This document shows positions 34,535-43,131 of a DNA stretch of 64,000 bases, piece after piece. A model generated the notes under the pieces. That model did no database searches. It saw only the letters and a list, made by a program, of their open reading frames with translations, and had not been told where the DNA came from. Each line of letters starts with the position of its first letter. Within the stretch, counting starts at the first letter, position 1. Source of the stretch: JAGNKE01 sp965230245 (GTDB lineage: Bacteria; Pseudomonadota; Alphaproteobacteria; Micavibrionales; Micavibrionaceae); the NCBI GenBank assembly GCA_965230245.1, contig OZ246000.1, forward strand, positions 930,001-994,000. The letters run 5' to 3'. Made by a program: the position numbers and the translations under genes.

Positions 34535-37171
34535 TTAGTCCTTGAACTTGCTCCACCAGCCTTTTTTCTTTCTCTCAGGCGGTGCATTCACAGTCTCATA
34601 TTCCTGAGCAGGAACGGTCTCCGGCACTTTTTCAGCTTTCTTGGCCGCAGCCGCCTTGGGCGCTGCCGCTTTTTTAGGAGCAGAAGACTTGGATTTAGCA
34701 GCAGGCTTCTTATCCTCACTTTTGGCTTTCTTGTCTTCGTCTTTAGAAGCCTCTTTCGGGGATGGTTTTGGAGACTCATCCTTTTTGGCGTCTGACTTAT
34801 CATCTGACTTTCCCTTGCCCTTACTGTCGGCATCCTTATCTTTTGGCTTCCGGCCGCGCGGCTTGGCAGATTTCTTGTCATCGGACTTATCGTCTTTTTC
34901 AGAGCTTTTCTGATCCTGCGCGCTATCGTCCTTATCCGACTTGCTCTCCTTGGACTTTTTCTCGTCATCCTTCTGGTTGTCGTTATCGGATTTGCTTTGC
35001 TGTTGGTTATCATCAGCATCCCTGTTGCGACGGCCGCGACCACCACGACGCCCTCTGCGTCTGCGGCCTGACTTTTTATTGTCATCGTCCTTGTAATCGG
35101 CAGAGGAAGAAGAAGACTCTTTATCCTGCTCGTCATCTTGCTGCGAGGAGTCGCCCTTGTTATTTGACTTATCCGCGGGCTTGGACACCTCGACACGATA
35201 CTCCGACGCGCCGATCTCGTCATCAATACGAACCAGCACCTCCAGATCATAACGGCTTTCGATATCGGCAATACTCTTACGCTTGTTATTCAACAAATAA
35301 AGCGCAACCGGAGCGCATACGCGCACGATAATCTGCGCCGCACGTCCACGAATACCCTCTTCTTCGACCGCACGCAGAACGAAGATAGACATCGCATCGG
35401 AAGTCCGAACCAGCCCCGCACCCTTACAGTTATCACAGGTCTGATACTGCGCTTCGGTCAAACTCGGGTTCAAACGCTGTCTGGAAAGCTCCATCAAACC
35501 GAACGAGGAAATACGCCCGACCTGCACACGTGCGCGGTCCTTCGACAACGCATCGCGCATCTTGCGCTCGACCTTGCCGTTATTGCGGCGATCTTCCATA
35601 TCAATAAAGTCAACAACAACCAAACCGCCGAGATCACGCAATTTCAACTGTCGCGCCACTTCCTCAGCCGCTTCAAGGTTTGTTTTAAGCGCGGTTTCCT
35701 CGATATGACGTTCCTTCGTCGCCTTACCGGAGTTCACGTCAATCGCCACCAGCGCCTCTGTAGGGTTGATAACCAGATATCCGCCGGACTTCAGGCGAAC
35801 CTCACTCATGCCGATCTCGCTGATCTGCGTTTCCACCTGATAACGGGTAAACAACGGCAAATGCTCGTCTTCGTAATGCTGAACCTTTTTGGCATGCGAC
35901 GGGATCATCATTTTCATGAAATCACGCGCGTTTTTGTATCCGTCCGCTCCCGAAACATAAACTTCCTCGACATCGCGCGAGTAAAGATCGCGAATGGAGC
36001 GCTTGATCAAATCCGCCTCTTCGTAAATCAAGGCCGGCGCGGAAGACTGCAATGTGAGTTCACGGATATTGTCCCAAAGCCTCAACAGGTAATCGAGATC
36101 GCGCTTGATTTCAGTCTTTGTGCGGGTTACGCCCGCCGTCCTCAAAATCACGGACATACCCTTGGGCACTTCCAGATACTTCATAACATCACGCATGCGC
36201 GCACGATCTTTCTGGTTGGCAATCTTTCGGCTGACACCACCCGCACGCGGGCTGTTCGGCATCAGAACACAATAACGACCGGCCAGTGACAGATACGTAC
36301 TAACGGCTGCACCTTTATTGCCGCGCTCTTCCTTCGAGACCTGAATCAACATGATCTGGCCGCGTTTGATCACTTCCTGAATTTTATATTTACGGCGCAG
36401 GTTAAAGCGGAAGCCTGAACCACCGTCTTCAACACCTTCACCGCCGACAACTTCTACATTCTTGTTACGATAAGCGCTGCGCTTATTACGCCCGCGCCCG
36501 CCGCGATAACGACGCCCGCGACCACGTCCACGGCGGCCGTTATTTTTTGAGCTATCTTGATCATCGGACTCCTCGGACACATCCTTCTCTTCATCTGATG
36601 ATGGATCATCGTCACCACTTTTGACATCATGATCAGAAGATTTTCCGTCTTCGTCCTCATCATCCTTTTCAGATTTAGAAGGCTTGGCCTTGCCTTTGGA
36701 AGACGTATCATCGTCGTCCTCATCATCGCCCGCATCGGGATGGATTCCGCCGACTTCCTCAACATCTTCGTCATCCTCATGATCTTCGTCGTCCTCGTCG
36801 ATACCTTCTTCCTCCTCGGCATCATCCGAAACGTCTTCGTCCTTATCTTCTTCCGCTTCCTCTTCCTCATCATGCTCCTTCAGCAGGGCTTCCTGCTCTG
36901 CAATCAAAGCCTCCCGATCCTCGACAGGTATCCGGAAGTAATCGGGATGAATTTCGGAAAACGGCAAAAATCCGTGGCGGTTCCCGCCAAAATTAACAAA
37001 GGCCGCCTGTAACGACGGCTCGACACGGGTAACTTTTGCTAGAAAAATATTTCCTTTTAGTGGCTTACGGTTTTTTGCTTCGTAATCATACTCAACGAGT
37101 TTGTTACCGTCAGAAATAGCAACCCGTGTTTCTTCTTCATGGGTTGCGTCAATGAGCATACGCTTTGTCAT
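34535..37171 (-). CDS. rne: Ribonuclease E
   Basis: Endoribonuclease that starts mRNA decay and scaffolds the degradosome. I use the ATG at 37171 (MTKRMLIDATHEEETRV), preceded by GGAG with seven-base spacing; an upstream in-frame start is weaker. The S1 domain is split: about residues 83-255 are a Glu/Asp/Ser-rich insertion ending in an Arg/Gly-rich stretch (GRRGRGRGRRYRGGRGRNKR). Catalytic aspartates are in AIDVNSGKA and VVVDFIDMED, and the Zn-link is CDNCKGAG. The C-terminal about 250 residues are low-complexity Lys/Asp/Ser with an Arg-rich segment (SGRRRRGRRGGRGRRNRD), the degradosome scaffold. Insertions in this place are known in alphaproteobacterial RNase E. Total 878 residues. Confidence 0.96.
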   Translation of the reverse strand: MTKRMLIDATHEEETRVAISDGNKLVEYDYEAKNRKPLKGNIFLAKVTRVEPSLQAAFVNFGGNRHGFLPFSEIHPDYFRIPVEDREALIAEQEALLKEHDEEEEAEEDKDEDVSDDAEEEEGIDEDDEDHEDDEDVEEVGGIHPDAGDDEDDDDTSSKGKAKPSKSEKDDEDEDGKSSDHDVKSGDDDPSSDEEKDVSEESDDQDSSKNNGRRGRGRGRRYRGGRGRNKRSAYRNKNVEVVGGEGVEDGGSGFRFNLRRKYKIQEVIKRGQIMLIQVSKEERGNKGAAVSTYLSLAGRYCVLMPNSPRAGGVSRKIANQKDRARMRDVMKYLEVPKGMSVILRTAGVTRTKTEIKRDLDYLLRLWDNIRELTLQSSAPALIYEEADLIKRSIRDLYSRDVEEVYVSGADGYKNARDFMKMMIPSHAKKVQHYEDEHLPLFTRYQVETQISEIGMSEVRLKSGGYLVINPTEALVAIDVNSGKATKERHIEETALKTNLEAAEEVARQLKLRDLGGLVVVDFIDMEDRRNNGKVERKMRDALSKDRARVQVGRISSFGLMELSRQRLNPSLTEAQYQTCDNCKGAGLVRTSDAMSIFVLRAVEEEGIRGRAAQIIVRVCAPVALYLLNNKRKSIADIESRYDLEVLVRIDDEIGASEYRVEVSKPADKSNNKGDSSQQDDEQDKESSSSSADYKDDDNKKSGRRRRGRRGGRGRRNRDADDNQQQSKSDNDNQKDDEKKSKESKSDKDDSAQDQKSSEKDDKSDDKKSAKPRGRKPKDKDADSKGKGKSDDKSDAKKDESPKPSPKEASKDEDKKAKSEDKKPAAKSKSSAPKKAAAPKAAAAKKAEKVPETVPAQEYETVNAPPERKKKGWWSKFKD

Positions 37172-37446
37172 GTAAATCTCCATGAGGCGCACAGACGCTA
37201 TATACGCAGCATTGCTTACGCAAGGCGCAATAAGCGCTTAAGCGCTTCTTATTATTAACTATTTGATGCTTGCAGATCGGCGGAACCTTTAAATCTCAAT
37301 AAAACGCCGTGCCCGCAGGCATATTAACCTAATAATCACATTACACATTTGTTGTGCAATCCTCAATCCAAAAAAGAATCGTAAACGAATTTTTTTAACA
37401 TTTGCCCGTACCGTTCGTTGAAAACCGCATAAAACCAAGGTTTTAT
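37172..37446 (-). promoter_or_regulatory. 5' leader region of rne with hairpins
   Basis: No gene lies between rne and the YegP-type gene (347 bp in all). The part next to rne holds the palindrome AAGCGCTTAAGCGCTT at 37232-37247 and, closer to the start codon, the minus-strand hairpin TTGC-GTAA-GCAA (37212-37223) with a GUAA tetraloop in RNA. RNase E regulates its own mRNA through 5' leader hairpins in E. coli; a similar role here is inference. Confidence 0.45.
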
Positions 37447-37476
37447 TTGACCTCGCACGTCTTCTGTGGCTATCTA
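37447..37476 (+). promoter_or_regulatory. Sigma70-type promoter for the YegP-like gene
   Basis: TTGACC (37447-37452), 18-base spacer, TATCTA (37471-37476). It lies about 40 bp upstream of the ATG at 37519, which has GGAG in TATGGAGATAAGACT as ribosome site. Confidence 0.6.
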
Positions 37477-37518
37477 ATGACATTACTTAACATCTAAATT
37501 CTTTATGGAGATAAGACT

Positions 37519-37713
37519 ATGGCTTCACATCCGAAGTTTGAGCTTAAAAAAGCAAAAAACGGTGACTTCTATTTCAACCTGACAGCTAAGAACGGACAGG
37601 TCATCGCATCCTCTGAAATGTATAAAAGCAAAGCGGCCGCAGAAAACGGTATCGCATCCGTTAAGGAAAATGCACCTGAAGCTGAAATCGAAGACAATTC
37701 AGAAGCTGCCTAA
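37519..37713 (+). CDS. YegP/DUF1508 family small protein
   Basis: A 64-residue soluble protein of the DUF1508 (YegP) family. One copy of the motif is present: KFELKKAKNGDFYFNLTAKNGQVIASSEMYKSKAAAENGI, the usual GxFxFxLxAxNGxVIxxSExYxsKxxxxxGIxSV signature, followed by an acidic tail. Its role is unknown; the fold is a small beta-hairpin layer. It has its own promoter and terminator and lies divergent from rne. Confidence 0.9.
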   Translation: MASHPKFELKKAKNGDFYFNLTAKNGQVIASSEMYKSKAAAENGIASVKENAPEAEIEDNSEAA

Positions 37714-37775
37714 CTAAAATTGATTTGAGCTGGCAACATCGTCAGCCAGGTCATCATCAAAAGGCCATAAAAACC

Positions 37776-37804
37776 AAAGCCTCCGATCATCGGAGGCTTT
37801 TATC
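37776..37804. terminator. Bidirectional intrinsic terminator
   Basis: Perfect 25-base palindrome AAAGCCTCCGAT-C-ATCGGAGGCTTT (37776-37800) with TTTT on the plus side and TTT-GG-TTTTT on the minus side. It serves the YegP-like gene and the M23 peptidase. Confidence 0.85.
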
Positions 37805-37832
37805 ATGAAGCACGTATCAAAAAAAAGATACG

Positions 37833-39425
37833 TTAACGTGCCGTATTATTCTGAGCGTATTTAAGCCCTTCGGTAAGCGTCGCATATTGCTGCTTCACAC
37901 TGCTGACATGCTGCTTGAAGGTCTCAAGCTCAGCCTTGGCAAGAACCTGACCGACGGGCAGCTTTACAGAACGCGGATTGACCGCCTTGCCATTAACATG
38001 GACTTCGTAGTGCAGGTGCGGCCCGGTGGAACGTCCGGTTGATCCCACATAACCAATCAACTCACCCTGCTTCACACGTGTACCCTTCTTGATGCCTTTT
38101 GCGATCTTGTGCAAGTGAGCATAGGCAGTCTTAAGTTCGCCGTTGTGACGAATGCGGATATAATTCCCGAAAGAGCCTCTACGGCCTGCCAATTCGATTG
38201 TACCGTCACCCGCAGCGTAAACAGGCGTACCCAAAGCAGCAGCAAAGTCCATTCCTTTATGCATCTTGGAATAACCGAGAACGGGGTGACGACGCATCCC
38301 GAAACCGGATGAAATCCGCGCACCGTCAACAGGGGTACGCATCAGTGTCTTTTTAATGCTCTGACCATCTTCGTTATAATAATCAACTGTACCGTCTTTG
38401 CTCTCGTAACGGTATACGGGCATCTTTTTGCCTCCGATTAGCAAATTCGCAAAAAGAATGTCTCCGTAACGGGCAAAATCGCCCTCTTCAGTCTCATACG
38501 TTTCGTATAAGATTTCAAACTTATCCCCCTGACGAACATCACGCTGGAAGTCGACTTGGTAGGAGTAGATACGGATCATTTCCGCAACAACAGAAGCAGG
38601 AATACCGGCATGAGCCGCTGAACCGTATAGTGAATTCTTGATCGTAGCGTTTACGGCATTGACTTCCAAAACCACGTCCTTTTCGCGCATTTCCGCTGCA
38701 AAGCTGTCATCACGTTTGCTAACAACAACCTCTTTAACCGGATCAATACGCATATTCAAAGACGCAAAACGAAGCACATCGCCTTCGGGCTCGAACCTAA
38801 CGGATATGGCTTGACCTGCACGAACCTCACGCGGATCAAAATGTTTGCTCAAAGCCTTTACAACATTATAAGCATCGGAGCCGCTAACGCCTGCATCTTG
38901 CAAAACACCGGCAACCGTATCACCACTACCGATCTTGATCAGCTTTTCTTCAGGCTGGAGCACCTTAATCTGCTCGGAACGCTTTTGAGCTTCCAAAGCT
39001 GCCTTCGCAAAAGCGATCTTGTTTTCGCGCTCATCAACGGATGCGACCTCCTTAGTCTCTTCAACTTCCGAAGATGCGTGCTTAACAGTTTCATTAGCTT
39101 GGACTTTGGCAGCATTTTCAGGCTTCGCATTGATCAAACCGTTCACGTAATCCGCAACACCCTCAAGATGAACATTGGCAAGCGCCGTGCGCTGCTGCGT
39201 TTTTTCCATAGAATTGGAACGCGCAATATTCACACCGTAGTCAACGGATGCGACAGATGATGTAATATTACCGAGTACACCGGTTGACAGGAAAGAGACA
39301 GCAAGAACCGAACAAGCAACATAACGCATTCTAAGCCTGTTCGAACGTGTCAACAGATGACGCCGCTTGAGCGGCAAAATCCGATGAAACGAAAATCTTC
39401 TTGTTACTGTGTTCTCTGACAGCAA
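37833..39425 (-). CDS. M23 family murein endopeptidase
   Basis: A 530-residue envelope protein with a basic cytoplasmic start, one membrane segment (YVACSVLAVSFLSTGVLG, about 34-52) and a periplasmic part. After a Glu/Lys-rich coiled-coil-like region comes an OapA/LysM-like domain (KIGSGDTVAGVLQDAG). It ends with an M23 (LytM) domain whose zinc and catalytic residues show in HKGMDFA, AYAHLHK and GPHLHYEVH. This matches MepM/ShyA-type D,D-endopeptidases that cut cross-links for wall growth. Translation starts at TTG 39425, supported by GGAG six bases upstream; the first ATG downstream would remove the cytoplasmic segment. Confidence 0.9.
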   Translation of the reverse strand: MLSENTVTRRFSFHRILPLKRRHLLTRSNRLRMRYVACSVLAVSFLSTGVLGNITSSVASVDYGVNIARSNSMEKTQQRTALANVHLEGVADYVNGLINAKPENAAKVQANETVKHASSEVEETKEVASVDERENKIAFAKAALEAQKRSEQIKVLQPEEKLIKIGSGDTVAGVLQDAGVSGSDAYNVVKALSKHFDPREVRAGQAISVRFEPEGDVLRFASLNMRIDPVKEVVVSKRDDSFAAEMREKDVVLEVNAVNATIKNSLYGSAAHAGIPASVVAEMIRIYSYQVDFQRDVRQGDKFEILYETYETEEGDFARYGDILFANLLIGGKKMPVYRYESKDGTVDYYNEDGQSIKKTLMRTPVDGARISSGFGMRRHPVLGYSKMHKGMDFAAALGTPVYAAGDGTIELAGRRGSFGNYIRIRHNGELKTAYAHLHKIAKGIKKGTRVKQGELIGYVGSTGRSTGPHLHYEVHVNGKAVNPRSVKLPVGQVLAKAELETFKQHVSSVKQQYATLTEGLKYAQNNTAR

Positions 39426-39582
39426 ATCTTACTCCAAAATCAGTGGTAAACTTTTTCAGGGACGAAAAAGTGCAAGAAGAATATCTCCTTAAATACTAGC
39501 ATACCCTGAAAAAATTTAAAATGTGTTAGCATAATAATGTGGAAACTCCAAACTTTTGGCGTTCTTTTTTTATACACAGCAC

Positions 39583-39606
39583 AAAAAAAGGACTACAGTC
39601 CTATTT
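39583..39606 (-). terminator. Intrinsic terminator of the IalB-like gene
   Basis: Short stem AGGAC-TACA-GTCCT (39589-39602), followed leftward by seven T. It lies just downstream of the stop at 39622. Confidence 0.65.
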
Positions 39607-39621
39607 TTCATAATAAAACAG

Positions 39622-40143
39622 CTAAACGCCGCATTCCTTGGATATTTTTCTGTACGCATCAGATGAACCTGAAAGACTAAATGTGTCTGTTGTGAGCGTA
39701 CCGCGTGAAGATGTTCCCTTGACAACCATGGTTGACCCCGCACGAATAGCTTCGGCCAGCTTGCGGTCAGACTCTGGATCAGGCGTCCAAGCCGTATCAT
39801 CCTGTGTAAACAAATCGAATGTCTTTCCATTCACCCGCACAGTCACTTTGCTACCAGATTTGTACTTATATCCGGTAATATAGCTGAAAACATTTTTTGT
39901 ATTTTCAGATGGCCGATGCGTGATAAGCGCATAGATATCCCCGCGGCGAGAGTAATTACCCTGCGTTTTAACCGGCTGGCTTACCATGTAACAAACTTTC
40001 TGCCCGTTCTCGACAAGAACATAGGCCGTCCACTTACCCGACGTGGTGCCGATCTGACGCGGTTTGGACTGGGCTTGCGCAGTATGCGCAAAAGCAAAAC
40101 AGACAATCAAAGTTGCCATTAAAAATATTGATCTATGTAACAT
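39622..40143 (-). CDS. IalB-like periplasmic protein
   Basis: A 173-residue secreted protein with a signal peptide ending AHTAQAQ. The mature domain follows the invasion-associated locus B family pattern: WTAYVLVENGQKVCYMVSQP, RRGDIYALITHRP, GYKYKSGSKVTV, FDLFTQDDTAW and VKGTSSRGTLTTDTFSLSG. Two cysteines (VCYM and KECGV) probably form the conserved disulphide. In non-pathogens such proteins are common and of unknown role, so the name should not be read as virulence. It is monocistronic with its own terminator. Confidence 0.85.
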   Translation of the reverse strand: MLHRSIFLMATLIVCFAFAHTAQAQSKPRQIGTTSGKWTAYVLVENGQKVCYMVSQPVKTQGNYSRRGDIYALITHRPSENTKNVFSYITGYKYKSGSKVTVRVNGKTFDLFTQDDTAWTPDPESDRKLAEAIRAGSTMVVKGTSSRGTLTTDTFSLSGSSDAYRKISKECGV

Positions 40144-40389
40144 TCTACTACTCTAATTTTGAACTTGAATCCCCGGAAGAACGGGAAGGAACAAAGTTGG
40201 GACGCGAGGAGATTTTGTATTTCTTCTAAGTCTACAAAATTCAACCTGTCGGTCAAAAACTAAATTCCGCCTTCCTCCATTCCATCCACATTAAACTAAG
40301 CCGCTGTTCTGCCTAAAGAAAGACAAATCAAACCCCGTGGATAACATCTGCAAACCCCTGTATAAAAAAACAAATTACAAAAGTCTGCC

Positions 40390-41103
40390 TTACACATTTC
40401 GATAGACGAAGAACCTTAATACATAAAAAACACACAGAATAAAACCCATTGTAAACCAGAAAATAGCATATTGAAGATGATTGTTCGGCAAATCAGGCTT
40501 TAGAGCGGCACTGACAGGGTAAGGCTCTACGCCTTCTGAAAACTTAAGAGAAGGGTTTTCCTCTTCGGCAAATACAATCACGGGTAAAAAACTTGGCACA
40601 TCCCGCGCCTTGGCCATCTGCTCAAGATCATACCGGAACCAGTCTTCTTTCTCCGGTACATTCTCAGGGACAAACGAATTCGCATCAGGAACGCCTTGCG
40701 CTAATCCAGATACCGTCACCTGAACATCTCCGCGAGATCCAATTTCTGCATCTTGAGGCACCCAGCCGCGGTTAATCAAAATATAATGCTCGCGCCCGTC
40801 CCGCTCAATCCGCATGGGCACAAGAAGATGATAACCTGCCTCCCCGTCTTCGGTACGCGGGCCGATCAGCAAAAACTTATCCTGTAGATATGTTCCTGAA
40901 AGAAAACCCCGCGCCCACCCGTCCGGACCGTCCGCTAAATCGGGAAAAAGATCATGTGAAGACGCATCAACTGCATAAACAGCTCTAAGCTCGTCGAGAA
41001 GTCCCTGCTTCCACTCAAGACGCTGCAACTGCCAAGACCCAAGCGTGAACAGGATAGACACACCGCAAACGGTCAAGACTGTCGCAAGAACGGTAAATTT
41101 CAT
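40390..41103 (-). CDS. SURF1-family cytochrome oxidase assembly protein
   Basis: Assists haem a insertion into subunit I of cytochrome oxidase. I use the ATG at 41103, overlapping the DUF983 stop in an ATGA; a longer frame upstream lies within the DUF983 gene. The 237-residue product has an N-terminal membrane helix followed by GSWQLQRLEWKQGLLDEL, the SURF1 hallmark, a periplasmic domain with INRGWVP, and a C-terminal helix after NNHLQYAIFWFTMG. It is the last gene of the oxidase operon. Confidence 0.95.
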   Translation of the reverse strand: MKFTVLATVLTVCGVSILFTLGSWQLQRLEWKQGLLDELRAVYAVDASSHDLFPDLADGPDGWARGFLSGTYLQDKFLLIGPRTEDGEAGYHLLVPMRIERDGREHYILINRGWVPQDAEIGSRGDVQVTVSGLAQGVPDANSFVPENVPEKEDWFRYDLEQMAKARDVPSFLPVIVFAEEENPSLKFSEGVEPYPVSAALKPDLPNNHLQYAIFWFTMGFILCVFYVLRFFVYRNV

Positions 41104-41459
41104 TCCCAGTCTCCGGGGCGGTGTTTGAATTGCAAAGCTATAATATAGGCTTTCAAGGGCTTCAGACAGCCAAGCGTCAGCGCGAGCGCCACAATAGTCC
41201 AGATCACCGCATGCACCCACAACGGGGGTGACACGTAGGCATCAAGAACAAGCGCAAGGGGAACAAGCAAACTGCCGAGAATAAAGATCAGAAAAACAGC
41301 AGGACCGTCAGCACTGTCGTTCTTGGCAAGATCAAGCCCGCACTCCGAACAAACATCCTTGAGGGCAAGATTATACGTCCCCACATAAAGATTGCCTTTC
41401 CTGCAACGCGGACACTTGCATTCAAAGGCAAACTTGATGAGGTCATAATCAGGGGTCAT
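41100..41459 (-). CDS. DUF983 membrane protein of the oxidase cluster
   Basis: A 119-residue protein with an N-terminal zinc-ribbon-like region (CKCPRCRKGNLY and CSECGLD) and two membrane helices (PAVFLIFILGSLLVPLALVL and VHAVIWTIVALALTLGCL). DUF983 genes typically sit between ctaE and surf1 in alphaproteobacteria, as here. It probably helps cytochrome oxidase assembly, but its exact function is not established. Confidence 0.92.
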   Translation of the reverse strand: MTPDYDLIKFAFECKCPRCRKGNLYVGTYNLALKDVCSECGLDLAKNDSADGPAVFLIFILGSLLVPLALVLDAYVSPPLWVHAVIWTIVALALTLGCLKPLKAYIIALQFKHRPGDWE

Positions 41460-41490
41460 TACACCCTTTAAGGTTTTGGTCGTAAGAGTG

Positions 41491-42369
41491 TTACGGTCTT
41501 AAATCCACACCGAATTCATTGCCCCACCAATAAATGGACACAAACAGGAACAGCCAGACAACATCAACAAAGTGCCAGTACCAGGCCGCAGCTTCAAAAC
41601 CGAAATGGCTTTCGGCGGTAAAATGGCCTTTAAGTGCCCGAATCCAGCAGACAAGCAGGAAGATCGCGCCAACAACGACGTGGAAACCATGAAAACCCGT
41701 CGCCATGTAGAAGGCCGACGCATAAATACCATCCGTAAATGCGAAGTGCGCCACCGCATATTCATAAATCTGAAACAGCATAAAGAAAAAACCAAGGAAT
41801 GCGGACAAACCGACGGCAAGGGCAAAATCCTTATTATGTCCTTCCAGAATGGCATGGTGCGCCCACGTCACACAGCACCCTGAAAGCAAAAGGATCATTG
41901 TCATCATAAAAGGCAAATCAAACGGCTCGATCACATGAATATTTTCAGGCGGCCAGACATAACCGATAAATTCATTCGGGAAAAACGCAGCGGAAAAAAA
42001 CGCCCAGAAAAACGCAACAAAGAACATAACCTCAGAGGCAATAAACAGGATCATCCCGTAACGAAAACCGATCTGCGCGACCTTTGTATGTGCTTTTTCC
42101 TCAACTGCTTCATATATAACGTCTTTCCACCAGAAAAACATAACGGCCAGAACAGCCAGCAACCCAAGATAAACCCCGCTCAGACCGACGGGAAAACCCT
42201 CTACTCCGGCCTCTTTATCGGCAAAAAGATGAACATCATGCATATACATGATCGTACCAACAGCAAGCAAAAACCCTGCAAACGAGGCCACAAGCGGCCA
42301 GATACTTGGTCTGACAAGGTGATAAGGATGCGGTTTGCCTGTAGTGGAGTATTCAATCTGTTCAGCCAT
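41491..42369 (-). CDS. ctaE: Cytochrome c oxidase subunit III
   Basis: Inner-membrane subunit III of the aa3 oxidase, thought to stabilise the complex and proton uptake. The 292-residue product has seven membrane segments and the family blocks HPYHLVRPSIWPL, GMILFIASEVMFFVAFFWAFF, TWAHHAILEGH, TGFHGFHVVVGAIFLL and AAWYWHFVDVVWLFLFVSIYWWG. An AGGA lies nine bases before the ATG. It follows ctaG by 42 bp. Confidence 0.97.
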   Translation of the reverse strand: MAEQIEYSTTGKPHPYHLVRPSIWPLVASFAGFLLAVGTIMYMHDVHLFADKEAGVEGFPVGLSGVYLGLLAVLAVMFFWWKDVIYEAVEEKAHTKVAQIGFRYGMILFIASEVMFFVAFFWAFFSAAFFPNEFIGYVWPPENIHVIEPFDLPFMMTMILLLSGCCVTWAHHAILEGHNKDFALAVGLSAFLGFFFMLFQIYEYAVAHFAFTDGIYASAFYMATGFHGFHVVVGAIFLLVCWIRALKGHFTAESHFGFEAAAWYWHFVDVVWLFLFVSIYWWGNEFGVDLRP

Positions 42370-42411
42370 ATTTTTCTATCCTGAGCAAGTGCCTGAAGGC
42401 AGTGGTAAAGT

Positions 42412-43053
42412 TTAAAAATCCGTCGTGCTTATAGCACCTTCTTGTTCATTGTAAAACCCCTCCATCGCCTCTTCAAGCTCGGAAGTGTCTGCTTCAAAAA
42501 AAGTGTACGATAAAGTGATCGTTGTCACATCCTTTAAATTCGGATCATTGTCCATGGCCGGATCAATATAGAAAATAACCGGCATATCAACCTCTTCATG
42601 CGGATCAAGCCTTTGCTCTCCAAAACAGAAACACTGGATTTTCTGGAAATACTTACCCGCCTTTGCAGGCGTCACATTGTAAAGAGCAGTCCCGACAAGC
42701 GGTTGGTCACCATTATTTCTGGCGTGATACGAAATAAAACCGCGCGCACCGAGCTGCACCGAAACCTCACGTCGGTCAGGCTGAAAGTCCCAGTCCATCG
42801 CCTTGACGGTTGTGGTATTAAACCGCACCTTAACAACACGATCCAACACCTGATCCGGCAGAGCATCTGCCACCTGCGTCGTACCGCCATATCCTGTCAC
42901 ACGACAAAACAAATCGTACAATGGCACAGAAGCAAACGCCAAACCCATCATACCGAAGACGACAGACAAAACGATCAGCGCGACCTTTTTATTTTTGGCC
43001 TCAAGCGCCTTGGCACGGTCTTCTTGTGTCTGATTTTGATTTTTTTCTGTCAT
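42412..43053 (-). CDS. ctaG: Cytochrome c oxidase assembly protein CtaG (Cox11)
   Basis: Membrane-anchored copper chaperone that delivers copper to CuB of subunit I. One N-terminal helix (VALIVLSVVFGMMGLAFASV) precedes a periplasmic domain. The copper-binding cysteines are in IQCFCFGEQRL, and PLYDLFCRVTGYGGTTQ and VDMPVIFYIDP are typical Cox11 blocks. The 213-residue length is normal. A terminator-like hairpin at 43075 separates it from the upstream unknown gene, so ctaG may have its own promoter or depend on readthrough. Confidence 0.96.
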   Translation of the reverse strand: MTEKNQNQTQEDRAKALEAKNKKVALIVLSVVFGMMGLAFASVPLYDLFCRVTGYGGTTQVADALPDQVLDRVVKVRFNTTTVKAMDWDFQPDRREVSVQLGARGFISYHARNNGDQPLVGTALYNVTPAKAGKYFQKIQCFCFGEQRLDPHEEVDMPVIFYIDPAMDNDPNLKDVTTITLSYTFFEADTSELEEAMEGFYNEQEGAISTTDF

Positions 43054-43074
43054 CGCAAAAACATTTAGCAGATA

Positions 43075-43106
43075 AAAAACCGCCTTTCAAAGAAAAGCGG
43101 TCTTTG
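43075..43106 (-). terminator. Hairpin, probable terminator before ctaG
   Basis: On the minus strand, ACCGCTTTTC-TTTG-AAAGGCGGT-like stem (plus-strand 43079-43101) followed by TTTTTTA. It sits between the Met/Asp-rich gene and ctaG and may reduce readthrough. Confidence 0.55.
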
Positions 43107-43131
43107 TGAAATGTGTTTAATCAAAAGTAGC

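Noticed and set aside
39622..40143. IalB-like gene as evidence of pathogenicity
   Set aside because: IalB-family proteins are widespread in free-living alphaproteobacteria; nothing else here suggests virulence.
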